This document shows, piece by piece, positions 42,902 to 50,210 of a DNA stretch of 54,809 bases. The first letter of the stretch is position 1; each line of letters begins with the position of its first letter. The notes under the pieces were generated by a model. The model saw nothing but the letters and a program-made list of their open reading frames with translations. It was not told the origin of the DNA and made no database searches. This DNA is from Stappia indica (GTDB taxonomy: Bacteria > Pseudomonadota > Alphaproteobacteria > Rhizobiales > Stappiaceae), in assembly GCF_020177335.1 (NCBI RefSeq), contig NZ_JAIVMG010000019.1, positions 1 through 54,809 on the forward strand. Reading direction: 5' to 3'. Made by a program: the position numbers and the translations under genes.

Positions 42902-43255
42902 TCATTCTGCCGCAGTGGGCCGGCTGATCTCCAGAGCCTTGACCTTGCGCCAGTCCAAACCGGCGAACAGGGCCTCGAACTGCGCCCGGCTCAACGTCAT
43001 CACGCCGTCCCGAACGGCCGGCCAGGTGAATGTGTTTTCTTCCAGCCGCTTGTAGGCCATCACCAGCCCGGACCCATCCCAGAACAAGATCTTCAGTCTG
43101 TCAGCTCGCTTGGCCCGGAAGACGAATACAGCGCCGTTGAACGGATCCTCCTTCAGCACCGATTGCGTCAGCGCGGCAAGCCCATCGTGGCCCTTCCTGA
43201 AGTCGACCGGCCGCGTCGCCACGAAGATGCGGACATTGTGCGAAGGCAGCATCAA
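42902..43255 (-). CDS. tnpB: IS66 accessory protein TnpB
   Basis: The 117-residue protein matches IS66 Orf2/TnpB along its whole length: NVRIFVATRPVDFRKGHDGLAALTQSVLKEDPFNGAVFVFRAKRADRLKILFWDGSGLVMAYKRLEENTFTWP. Its start overlaps the TnpA stop by 4 bp (ATGA). It is required with TnpA and TnpC for transposition, but TnpC is truncated here, so it is a relic although intact. Confidence 0.92.
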   Translation of the reverse strand: MMLPSHNVRIFVATRPVDFRKGHDGLAALTQSVLKEDPFNGAVFVFRAKRADRLKILFWDGSGLVMAYKRLEENTFTWPAVRDGVMTLSRAQFEALFAGLDWRKVKALEISRPTAAE

Positions 43256-43665
43256 GATGAAGTCCCGAGTGCGTGAACGATCTCCGCCACCCGCACCGCG
43301 GGCGTGTCGGCTGCCAGATCAATCGTCACATCGCCGAAAACGATGCGGAGCACGTCGTCCGATCGCGATGGGGCCTCCTGAGCCCGAGCAGCAGACGGTT
43401 CACAAAGCACGAGGGGCGCGAAGGCTGTCGGTTCTTCGGCGGTCTCGGCGGCGGGCAGGATCAGCTTGCCTTGTTTGGCTAACCGGCGCCATGCAGAAAG
43501 GTGGTTCGGCTTCACGCCGTAACACGCCGCCACGCCGTTGACCGTCGCACCCGGCGCCAACGTTTCCGCGACAGCCTGCGCCTTCACCTCATCCGGCCAT
43601 CGACGTTGACCAGACGCATAGATCTCGACACCCAGAGATTTGAGAAACGAATTTGTAGCACACAT
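43252..43665 (-). CDS. tnpA: IS66 accessory protein TnpA
   Basis: ATG 43665 is preferred to TTG 43701 because GGGAG lies about 10 nt ahead. The product has an HTH region (RRWPDEVKAQAVAETLAPGATVNGVAACYGVKPNHLSAWRRLAKQGKL) typical of IS66 Orf1 and a C-terminal segment IVFGDVTIDLAADTPAVRVAEIVHAL. The left inverted repeat of IS66 should lie about 60-100 bp upstream, but an IS3-type sequence begins by 43729, so that end is missing or truncated. Confidence 0.85.
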   Translation of the reverse strand: MCATNSFLKSLGVEIYASGQRRWPDEVKAQAVAETLAPGATVNGVAACYGVKPNHLSAWRRLAKQGKLILPAAETAEEPTAFAPLVLCEPSAARAQEAPSRSDDVLRIVFGDVTIDLAADTPAVRVAEIVHALGTSS

Positions 43666-43728
43666 TGCGAAACGCACTCCCAACAGTGAGATGCGTATCA
43701 AGTCGCAACATGCATCAGGACGAGCAAC

Positions 43729-44577
43729 GTGGGCTCCAGACGTCGCTTACGGAGAACCGACGACGTGGTTCTGCGCGAGCGGATGAAGGCGATTGCCCAT
43801 GAGCGGCGACGGTTCGGCTATCGACGGCTACACGTCCTGCTGCGCCGCGAAGGGCATGTGGTCAATCACAAGCGCCTGTTCCGCATCTACCGGGAAGAGA
43901 AGCTGTCGGTACGTCGACGAGGTGGCCGGAAACGGGCAATGGGCACAAGGCGGCCGATGCTGATCCCCATGGCCCCGAACGAGAGATGGTCACTCGACTT
44001 CGTCTCGGACCAGTTGACCGACAGCCGGCGCTTCCGGGTCCTGACAATCGTGGATGACTGCACCCGCGACTGTCTGGCCTTGGTCGCCGACACATCGCTC
44101 TCGGGTCTTCGCGTAGCCCGCGAACTGGAAGCGCTCCTGGCACGGCGCGGCAAGCCGAAGATGGTGGTCAGCGATAACGGGACCGAGTTCACCTCGAACG
44201 CCATCCTGAGCTTCGCTGATCGAATGCAGATCGACTGGCACTACATTGCGCCGGGAAAGCCCATGCAAAACGGCTTCATCGAGAGCTTCAACGGCCGGCT
44301 GAGGGACGAACTGCTGAACGAAACGCTGTTCCCGTCGCTCTCGCACGCCCGAGCAACTCTTCAGGCCTGGAGGAACGACTACAACCTCAACCGCCCACAC
44401 TCCCGGCTCGGTTGGCTGACCCCGACCGAATATGCCGACACCTTGAACCCGAAACGGGATCTGCCGCTCCGCTCGCTCGCGAGCGCCGCGTCAGACCCCG
44501 TCAATAACCCCGGCCATTTCGGCCAAACCCACCGCCAGAGTCTCCGTCAAACTGGATAAAACTTGGGGGCAACGTCA
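43729..44577 (+). pseudogene. IS3-family transposase OrfB, 5'-truncated copy
   Basis: From about 43729 to the TAA at 44557-44559 the frame encodes an Orf[43 protein letters not shown], then the rve domain with [11 protein letters not shown] (Asp 1), [15 protein letters not shown] (Asp 2) and [17 protein letters not shown] (Glu). The 276 residues keep the catalytic core. OrfA and the left end are missing, and the sequence joins IS66 DNA directly. The right end of the element, read inward TGACGTTGCCCCCAAG, ends at 44577. Without OrfA it is unlikely to be active. Confidence 0.82.
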
Positions 44578-44894
44578 CAGGCAATGCCGAGCCACGGTCG
44601 GTGTCTATTTTCCTTGCGGGGAGAAAGAGGCAAAGCCTCTTGGCTTCCCCGATCAATGAGCAATGCGCTGCTACGCAGCTCTCAAATTTATATGTCAGAG
44701 ATGGAAGCCGAATGGCCGAGACCACAGGCTCGGTTCACGACATCCCGTCCCCAGGTGTGCGCCCAGCGGATCAAAAAGCGGCAATATCGTTTTTCACGAT
44801 ATTTTTCTATGAGAACCATTATTCATGTGGCAGAATCATATTTCAGGAAGAATCCTTTCTGGAACCACGCAACCCCGAGCAAGGCACGGATTTC
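44578..44894. promoter_or_regulatory. Fic promoter region with a palindromic operator candidate
   Basis: No separate gene was recognised in these 317 bp, although the Fic frame stays open back to 44601. A perfect inverted repeat AATATCGT TTTTC ACGATATT (44783-44803) lies 91 bp before the chosen Fic start, in an AT-rich patch that looks like a promoter. Two related inverted words with TTCAGGAA and TTCCTGAA occur just after (44845-44965), the second inside the gene. Such operators are common upstream of self-regulated toxin genes. Confidence 0.45.
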
Positions 44895-46445
44895 ATGGCT
44901 TCGGCCGCACAGCACCAGTTTTCAGGCCCAATATCCGTTTTTCAGGAAAGACGCCTTCCTGAAACCGCGACGCCTGCCGGCTACAGCGCGCTGATCGATG
45001 CCTATAGGCTCGAAGTCCCCCTGCCACGCACGCTCTGCGCCATCGGCGCTCATCACCGCATGCTGGAGCGTGATGGCTGGCGGATGATGACACCGCGCCA
45101 TGCGCCAGCGGCCAGCCTCGAAGGCCACCTGACCTTCGCCCTCAAGTATGAAGGGCTCGACCTTGCCGTTCTCAAGTGCCTGTTCCTCAAGGTTGGCCCT
45201 GACCCGATCACAGCTATTGTGCGCGACAAACCGACCGGCACTTACGCAAGGCGCGTCTGGTTCCTCTATGAATGGCTCACCGGGGAAGCGCTGGACCTGC
45301 CCGATGCCCGGACCGGGAAATATGCCCCCGTGCTCGATCCCGATCTGCAATGGGGCATCGAAGGTGAAACCGTTCCACGCTATCGGCTACGGAATAACCT
45401 GCCCGGCACTCCGGCGTTTTGTCCGCTGGTCTTTCGCACAAAGCGGCTTGAAGACTTCATCGCCGAGGGCCTGGCGCAACGCGCCAGAGACATCGTGGCC
45501 GATGTCCCGCGCGATGTGCTCGCTCGTACCGCCGCCTTCCTGCTGCTCAAGGATTCCAAATCCAGCTATGCGATTGAAGGCGAAAGCCCGCCGCAGGACC
45601 GTATCCAGCGCTGGGGTCGCGCCATTGGCGAAGCAGGCAAACAGCCGCTTGATGAGGACGAGCTGCTGCGCCTGCAACGCATCGTCATTGGCGACGCCCG
45701 CTTCATCAAGCTGGGCTTTCGCGACGAAGGTGGATTTGTCGGCGACCATGACCGCGATACCCGCCTGCCGCTGCCGGACCATATCAGTGCACGTCACGAA
45801 GACCTGCTGTCGCTTCTGACGGGCATGATCGCCTTCGACCGTGGTCCCGCGCAGCACATGGACGCCGTCATCGCCGCCGCGATCCTCGCTTTCGGCTTTG
45901 TCTATATCCACCCGTTCGAGGACGGCAACGGCCGTCTGCACCGCTATCTCATTCATCATGTCCTGGCTGATCGCGGCTACAATCCGCCCGGCGTTGTCTT
46001 CCCGGTCTCGGCAGCGATTCTCGACCAGATCGATCAGTACCGCACCACGCTCGAATCCTATTCGCAGCGCCTGCTGCCCCATATCCGCTGGGAGCCAACC
46101 GAGAAATTCAATGTCCGCGTCCTGAACGAAACCGGCGATTTCTACCGCTTTTTCGATGCCACCCCGCACGCCGAATTTCTCTATGAGTGCGTCAAGCGCA
46201 CCATCGAACACGATCTGCCCTACGAGACGCAGTACCTGCGCCGCTACGATGAATTCCGCCGCCGTATCGAAGACATGATTGATATGCCTGAGCGCGCCGT
46301 CGACCTGCTATTCCGGTTTCTCAGCCAAAATGGCGGCAAGCTGTCGAACCGCGCCAAAGAGAAGGAGTTCGCCGCCCTGACGCCTGCAGAAGCAGAGCGG
46401 ATCGAGGCGATCTACGGCGATATCTTTTTAACCGAGACCATTTGA
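44895..46445 (+). CDS. Fic-domain protein (AMPylator type) with inhibitory motif
   Basis: The ATG at 44895 begins 516 residues; the upstream in-frame extension looks like promoter DNA. The Fic core has the motif HPFEDGNGRLHR (catalytic His339), flanked by AAILAFGFVYI and YLIHHVLADRGY. About 110 residues earlier is Ser224-Tyr-Ala-Ile-Glu228-Gly, the (S/T)xxxE(G/N) inhibitory helix of class II Fic enzymes, so it should be self-inhibited. The N-terminal 200 residues look like a DUF4172-less HipB/Fic partner region (SALIDAYRLEVPLPRTLCAIG). Such enzymes add AMP to target proteins. It precedes a truncated OLD-type ATPase by 7 bp, suggesting a two-gene defence or toxin module. Confidence 0.85.
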   Translation: MASAAQHQFSGPISVFQERRLPETATPAGYSALIDAYRLEVPLPRTLCAIGAHHRMLERDGWRMMTPRHAPAASLEGHLTFALKYEGLDLAVLKCLFLKVGPDPITAIVRDKPTGTYARRVWFLYEWLTGEALDLPDARTGKYAPVLDPDLQWGIEGETVPRYRLRNNLPGTPAFCPLVFRTKRLEDFIAEGLAQRARDIVADVPRDVLARTAAFLLLKDSKSSYAIEGESPPQDRIQRWGRAIGEAGKQPLDEDELLRLQRIVIGDARFIKLGFRDEGGFVGDHDRDTRLPLPDHISARHEDLLSLLTGMIAFDRGPAQHMDAVIAAAILAFGFVYIHPFEDGNGRLHRYLIHHVLADRGYNPPGVVFPVSAAILDQIDQYRTTLESYSQRLLPHIRWEPTEKFNVRVLNETGDFYRFFDATPHAEFLYECVKRTIEHDLPYETQYLRRYDEFRRRIEDMIDMPERAVDLLFRFLSQNGGKLSNRAKEKEFAALTPAEAERIEAIYGDIFLTETI

Positions 46446-46452
46446 GGACGTT

Positions 46453-46605
46453 ATGCATTTATCGCGCATCAGGATAGAGAATTTCAGGAACTTCAAGCTG
46501 CTCGATGTCGAGCTCGCCGGCAATATCGTCGTCGGCGGCGAAAATAGGGTCGGCAAGACCAACCTGCTCTACGCCCTGCGCCTGATATTCGATCCGACTG
46601 TCAAC
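46453..46605 (+). pseudogene. OLD/RecF-type AAA ATPase, N-terminal fragment
   Basis: The fragment reads MHLSRIRIENFRNFKLLDVELAGNIVVGGENRVGKTNLLYALRLIFDPTV. This is the start of an ABC-type ATPase of the OLD/RecF kind, with Walker A GGENRVGKTN at about residues 28-37. The similarity ends near 46605. The frame then goes on to 46665 in unrelated DNA, so over 90% of the usual 550-650 residues are missing. It starts 7 bp after fic and was surely its operon partner. The truncation probably inactivates the module. Confidence 0.8.
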
Positions 46606-46653
46606 GGCGGAGCAAAACCCGGCCACGCGCCGGAGCAAAAGTCGGCCACTGTG

Positions 46654-46710
46654 GCGCACGCATGAGAGCCCCGGGAGGGCGTAGCCCGAGCGGGGTTCTC
46701 ATGCGTGCGC
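46654..46710. repeat. Long near-perfect hairpin
   Basis: GCGCACGCATGAGA (46654-46667) pairs with TCTCATGCGTGCGC (46697-46710) over 14 bp without mismatch. The pairing goes on inward through one G-T pair and CCCCG/CGGGG, around a smaller GGGC-GTA-GCCC hairpin. GGCGCTTTTTT follows on the plus strand, so it could end transcription. It marks the break between the truncated ATPase and IS21/IS5 debris. It may be an IS end, a REP-like unit or a terminator. Confidence 0.55.
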
Positions 46711-46732
46711 GGCGCTTTTTTGAGAAGGGTCT

Positions 46733-46842
46733 CAGCCAGCCTTTCGGGCGCGGCTTTGGGCGAGACGATAGCTGTCGCCGTTCATCTCAAGGATGTTGAC
46801 GTGGTGGGTGATGCGATCGAGTAGAGCGCCGGTCAAACGTTC
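46733..46842 (-). pseudogene. IS21-family IstB, C-terminal fragment
   Basis: The minus strand encodes LTGALLDRITHHVNILEMNGDSYRLAQSRARKAG and a TGA. This is the highly conserved end of IstB, the ATPase helper of IS21 elements. Only the last 34 residues remain. It is joined on its 5' side to the start of an IS5-type transposase. Confidence 0.8.
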
Positions 46843-46922
46843 GGACCCCGCGTATCGGTCGGCAAATGCGGCGCGATCCGTGCGAACTGCTCTTCCGTCA
46901 GCCAGAAGTAGTCCCGATTCAT
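46843..46922 (-). pseudogene. IS5-family transposase, N-terminal fragment
   Basis: From ATG 46922 the minus strand reads MNRDYFWLTEEQFARIAPHLPTDTRG, the opening of an IS5-group transposase different from the complete one at 36144. After 26 codons it meets the IstB fragment. GGGAG lies about 10 nt upstream. Both fragments are debris from nested insertions and deletions. Confidence 0.75.
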
Positions 46923-46993
46923 CAATGATCTCCCTTCGGAGACCGTGAATCACAAAACGGCGCTCATGGGAATCCCATTTATGGGTCTGGGCC

Positions 46994-48238
46994 CTAGTCA
47001 ACGACTTCAACTTTTTGATCGCTCACATAGCTCAGAGTCGCTAGAAACATCACAACTGCTGCGACCTCGTCTTCATCCAGAACAACGCCACTTATCGGCT
47101 CGTGCGACCAAGCCTTCAAACGATCGTAGAAGTCGACGCGCTCCAGGCCTGTCATACCTTTAGGATCGATGAATATTAGCGGATCGTAGTGGGTACGGAT
47201 TGCATCCGAAAGTGCATCGACGGAACCGGAGTGCATGTACGGCGCCGTTTTCGTTACGTTGTATAATGGCGGCGTCCGGAACATGTATTTGTCGTTCACA
47301 TCGAGGGTAACGTTGAAACGACCGTAATCGACCCCGAAGCCATTTTTGCCGAAGCCCACCTGAGGGCTCGCTATGGCGTGAAAGCCCAGGTCGGAAAAGT
47401 ACGGCCCGTTGTGGCAGGCAACACAGTTGCCCTTGCCATAGAATATCAAACCACCCTTGATTTCCTCGGGACTTAGGGGGGCACCGCGAAAAACGAAATC
47501 GTGGAACCGCGTTGGCTTCACCCTGAAGTTCGTTCGGATAAAGGCAGCGATCGCCTCTGCTGCGTCTGAAAATTCGAGTTCGGCCAAGGAAACACTCTGG
47601 GCCTTCGCCAATGCATCACCGAGTTCCGGATTCTCACGGACGCGCTCGATCAGGGTCTCGTAGACTGAATTCGCTGTTTCAACGGTTTCCGTCTGAAGTT
47701 CCAGAGTACTCTTGTTGTCGATCAACATCTCGCCGATTTCAACGGGCGGCAAATGTGCGGCGACGATCAGCGGATCATTCGAGGGCGCCTCGTCGCCGAA
47801 CTGGCTGTGAACGGCGCTCCCGTTTCGCTCCACCTTCCCGTCCCAGAAAAGAACGTCAAACCCTTTGCCTCCGCGGCCCCACAGGGGCAAGACATTCCGT
47901 GGAATGATATCACCACCCCTGAACACGCGCTCGGCACCTATCCCCTCCCCCTCGGTACCGATAGCGATAGGAAGACCGTCGGCGGACCCGAATTTATCGA
48001 GGTGACAAGAGGCGCAAGCGGTATCCTCGCTCAGCGAAAGGAGTCTGCTCTCGAAGAGCTTCTTGCCGACTTCGACGAGAGGTTCCGGCGACGCGACATG
48101 CGTTTCCGACGCCGGAACAAGTCCGTTTTCGATCGCGGCCTCTCGGAGGACACGGCTTCGTAGGTCGTCCGCTTCCGCCGAGCAAATCGCCCCACCCAAA
48201 AACCAAAGGCCGAGAAGGATTCTAGTAGCGGATTTCAT
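46994..48238 (-). CDS. MauG-like di-heme enzyme of the His-Xaa-Ser system
   Basis: The 414-residue protein has a signal peptide (LLGLWFLGGAICSAEA). Two c-type heme motifs are visible: CASCH (Cys75, Cys78, His79) and CVACH (Cys272, Cys275, His276). This is the di-heme cytochrome c peroxidase/MauG layout, with FRTPPLYNVTKTAPYMHSGSVDALSDAI near the C-terminal heme. MauG uses bis-ferryl heme to oxidise residues of a partner protein in the periplasm. Its first 17 bp overlap the end of the small gene before it, and it is the last gene of the hxs operon. Therefore the likely substrate is the modified HxsA, not hydrogen peroxide alone. That role is inferred. Confidence 0.85.
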   Translation of the reverse strand: MKSATRILLGLWFLGGAICSAEADDLRSRVLREAAIENGLVPASETHVASPEPLVEVGKKLFESRLLSLSEDTACASCHLDKFGSADGLPIAIGTEGEGIGAERVFRGGDIIPRNVLPLWGRGGKGFDVLFWDGKVERNGSAVHSQFGDEAPSNDPLIVAAHLPPVEIGEMLIDNKSTLELQTETVETANSVYETLIERVRENPELGDALAKAQSVSLAELEFSDAAEAIAAFIRTNFRVKPTRFHDFVFRGAPLSPEEIKGGLIFYGKGNCVACHNGPYFSDLGFHAIASPQVGFGKNGFGVDYGRFNVTLDVNDKYMFRTPPLYNVTKTAPYMHSGSVDALSDAIRTHYDPLIFIDPKGMTGLERVDFYDRLKAWSHEPISGVVLDEDEVAAVVMFLATLSYVSDQKVEVVD

Positions 48239-48611
48239 GAATGCGAACGACCTCTCTTAGATCTGCTCCTTTTTCCTCAATCGCAACCAGGGCCATTTCA
48301 CTCAGTTCGTTTTCCGTCAGTCCCCACCGGATGAGAGACTTTCGCATCAAGTCGTAGTCCTGGCAGTCGATGAGACCGATCTCGGCGGACTTCACGTCCA
48401 TCACATTGGCCTTGGAGGGCGTCATGACCAGCCGCTGTTTGGCCAGCAGATGATTGCGCATGGCATTGTCACACTTGAAGGTAAGTTCGGAAAACTCGGC
48501 CTGGTTCATTTTCTCGACGCCCAACTTCCAGATCGGTTGGGCGATGAACGAAACAGCCAACCCTAGGATACATCCTGCGAGAAAACTAATCGGCGACGAT
48601 ACCAAACGCAT
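48222..48611 (-). CDS. Small accessory protein of the His-Xaa-Ser system
   Basis: The 129-residue protein starts inside the hxsA 3' end (26-bp overlap) and overlaps the MauG-like start by 17 bp. An N-terminal membrane anchor or signal (FLAGCILGLAVSFIAQPIW) is followed by a helical, probably periplasmic domain with one Cys pair candidate (LTFKCDNAMRNHLLAKQRLVM and IGLIDCQDYDLMRKSLIRWGLTENELSEMALVAIEE). Position and look match a small family found only in Hxs loci; its biochemical role is unknown. Two conserved Cys could form a disulfide. Confidence 0.7.
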   Translation of the reverse strand: MRLVSSPISFLAGCILGLAVSFIAQPIWKLGVEKMNQAEFSELTFKCDNAMRNHLLAKQRLVMTPSKANVMDVKSAEIGLIDCQDYDLMRKSLIRWGLTENELSEMALVAIEEKGADLREVVRIHEIRY

Positions 48612-49131
48612 TGAGCACCTCCAGCGTAATCGTACCTGTTACCCGCAATCCGTAGTCACTCTGGAACTTGGAAAGAGCTGCCTTTGACTCCGAACCAATG
48701 ATGCCGTCGATCGCGCCATTGTAATATCCGTACGCCATCAATCCTGACTGCACCCTTCTTGCGATCGCTTTGAATTTCTCCGAATTTCCGGGAAGTGTTT
48801 TAGGTGCGGCGGCTGGAGGACTAGGCAAGACGGATGTTGGCGGCGTGCTGGTGGTGTTCCGGTTCGTAGCCGGCGGATTATAAATTGTTGAACCTGAGCT
48901 GCGCGGCGCAGAATACCCCCCGCCGGAAGAAGACCGATGACTTGAATGCGATCTATGGCTTGAGTGAGAACGGTGGGCCGCCAGCGTATAAGTGTGTTGG
49001 CTCTTGAGGTTGTCGAATACAGAATTTTTCTTGGCAATATCGGACACAGGATCAGACGGCGTATTCGCCGCGGTGTCGCCTCCCCAAAATCCCGCCGCCA
49101 AAAGCGATGGAATCACGAACTTCTTTTTCAT
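48586..49131 (-). CDS. hxsA: HxsA, His-Xaa-Ser repeat protein with peptidoglycan-binding domain
   Basis: ATG 49131 overlaps the hxsC stop (ATGA), so the 20 upstream in-frame residues are not used. The 181-residue product has a signal peptide-like start (MKKKFVIPSLLAAGFWGG). Five contiguous HxS units occur at residues 53-67 (HRS HSS HRS HSS HRS), then a Ser/Pro/Thr linker and a PG_binding_1 domain (about 120-178: IARRVQSGLMAYGYYNGAIDGIIGSESKAALSKFQSDYGLRVTGTITLEVLNAFG). The repeat is written with different His, Arg and Ser codons each time, which points to selection on the protein. It is the presumed substrate of the two radical SAM enzymes and is anchored to the cell wall. Confidence 0.88.
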   Translation of the reverse strand: MKKKFVIPSLLAAGFWGGDTAANTPSDPVSDIAKKNSVFDNLKSQHTYTLAAHRSHSSHRSHSSHRSSSGGGYSAPRSSGSTIYNPPATNRNTTSTPPTSVLPSPPAAAPKTLPGNSEKFKAIARRVQSGLMAYGYYNGAIDGIIGSESKAALSKFQSDYGLRVTGTITLEVLNAFGIVAD

Positions 49132-50210
49132 AGTGCCCCCACACTCGAAAATCCCCGCTCTTCCGGATACCACTCGAAAAAGCCGGTACACCTATTAATA
49201 GCAGAACAATCACTGCAAGTCGGTAAATACTTCTGTTTCCAATCAGAAATAGAATTTGCGCAGAACCGTCGGTATGGCTCAGGGACGGTGCAGAGCGGGA
49301 AATTGTACAAGACCGTTTCAAGGCCTCGAATGTTGGCGATATCCACTCCGGCCGCGATTGGGTCAAAATTTTGGGAACTGTCGAAGAACTCTCGGCCCCA
49401 GTTTTGTCGGCCGTACCCGATCGGCTCCAACTGCATGATCGCCCAGAACGAGATATGAGGATGGTGGGTCGTCACGTACAAAGACAGGTCTGCCAATCCG
49501 TTCACATTGGCGTTGAGGATCACCGTCCTCAATTCAATCCGATGTCCATTCTTTCCCAGGAGTGCAAGGTTCCGCTCGAGCGTTTCAAAGGCGCCGGCTT
49601 TCACCACGATGTCGTCATGCGTTTCAGGTGACGCAGAATAACAAGGAATTCCCCAGAGGATGCGAGCGCGATCCAAGCGCTGGAGGATCGGTTCGTCGTT
49701 TTTGTCGAAATGCTGTCCGTTGGTGAGGATATGAAACTCGATATCCGGCCTGCGCTCCTGCACCCGGAGCAGGAAGTCAAATAGCCTCTCTTTGTGAAGC
49801 ATCGGTTCGCCGCCGGAGATGCCAATCGTCGTGCCGTATGGTCCCAACAAAGCGGCTTCGTAAAAGGGATCAAACAAATCCACGTGGTGCGCCTTGGGAG
49901 GCTGGGAGCACATGACGCATTTCTGATCGCATTGCTCGGTCACCAGAAACGTATTGTGAGGCGAGCCGTTCCTGATCAACCGATGGAGCGACCTCTGGCC
50001 CGGCAATATCAGAACGACGTCACCGTCCAGGGCGTCCGGGTCCGGAGTTCTAACCGTCAGGGACAGTCCACAAACGTCGTATTCGACAAAGCCCTGACCG
50101 CGGTGTATGACGCCGGCAGTTCCCTCCTCGGAAGGGCCGTCATTCTGGAGCCGGATCACAAGCGGTACCGAGATGGGAAAGGGGTCGATCGCGACCCTCA
50201 AAGGGATCAT
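49128..50210 (-). CDS. hxsC: HxsC, radical SAM enzyme of the His-Xaa-Ser system
   Basis: ATG 50210 overlaps the hxsB stop by 4 bp (ATGA) and gives 360 residues. The 4Fe-4S motif CX3CX2C is at Cys94, Cys98 and Cys101 (TEQCDQKCVMCSQPPK). It is followed by the SAM-binding GISGGEP (radical SAM beta2 motif) and EFHILTNGQHF. The C-terminus holds a Cys cluster (FPLCTVPEPYRRFCANSISDW...YLPTCSDCSAINRC) that may bind an auxiliary Fe-S cluster. It is expected to modify HxsA, whose gene follows immediately. The reaction is not known to me. Confidence 0.88.
   Translation of the reverse strand: MIPLRVAIDPFPISVPLVIRLQNDGPSEEGTAGVIHRGQGFVEYDVCGLSLTVRTPDPDALDGDVVLILPGQRSLHRLIRNGSPHNTFLVTEQCDQKCVMCSQPPKAHHVDLFDPFYEAALLGPYGTTIGISGGEPMLHKERLFDFLLRVQERRPDIEFHILTNGQHFDKNDEPILQRLDRARILWGIPCYSASPETHDDIVVKAGAFETLERNLALLGKNGHRIELRTVILNANVNGLADLSLYVTTHHPHISFWAIMQLEPIGYGRQNWGREFFDSSQNFDPIAAGVDIANIRGLETVLYNFPLCTVPEPYRRFCANSISDWKQKYLPTCSDCSAINRCTGFFEWYPEERGFSSVGAL

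Noticed and set aside
46994-48238. Plain cytochrome c peroxidase for peroxide removal
   Set aside because: The two-heme layout alone would allow it, but overlap with hxs genes in one operon makes a modification role more likely. Peroxidase activity is not excluded.
48931-48975. HxS-coding repeats as a possible CRISPR or DNA tandem repeat
   Set aside because: The units are short, contiguous and differ at DNA level while the peptide is kept, so this is a protein repeat. No CRISPR-like spaced repeat was seen in the window.
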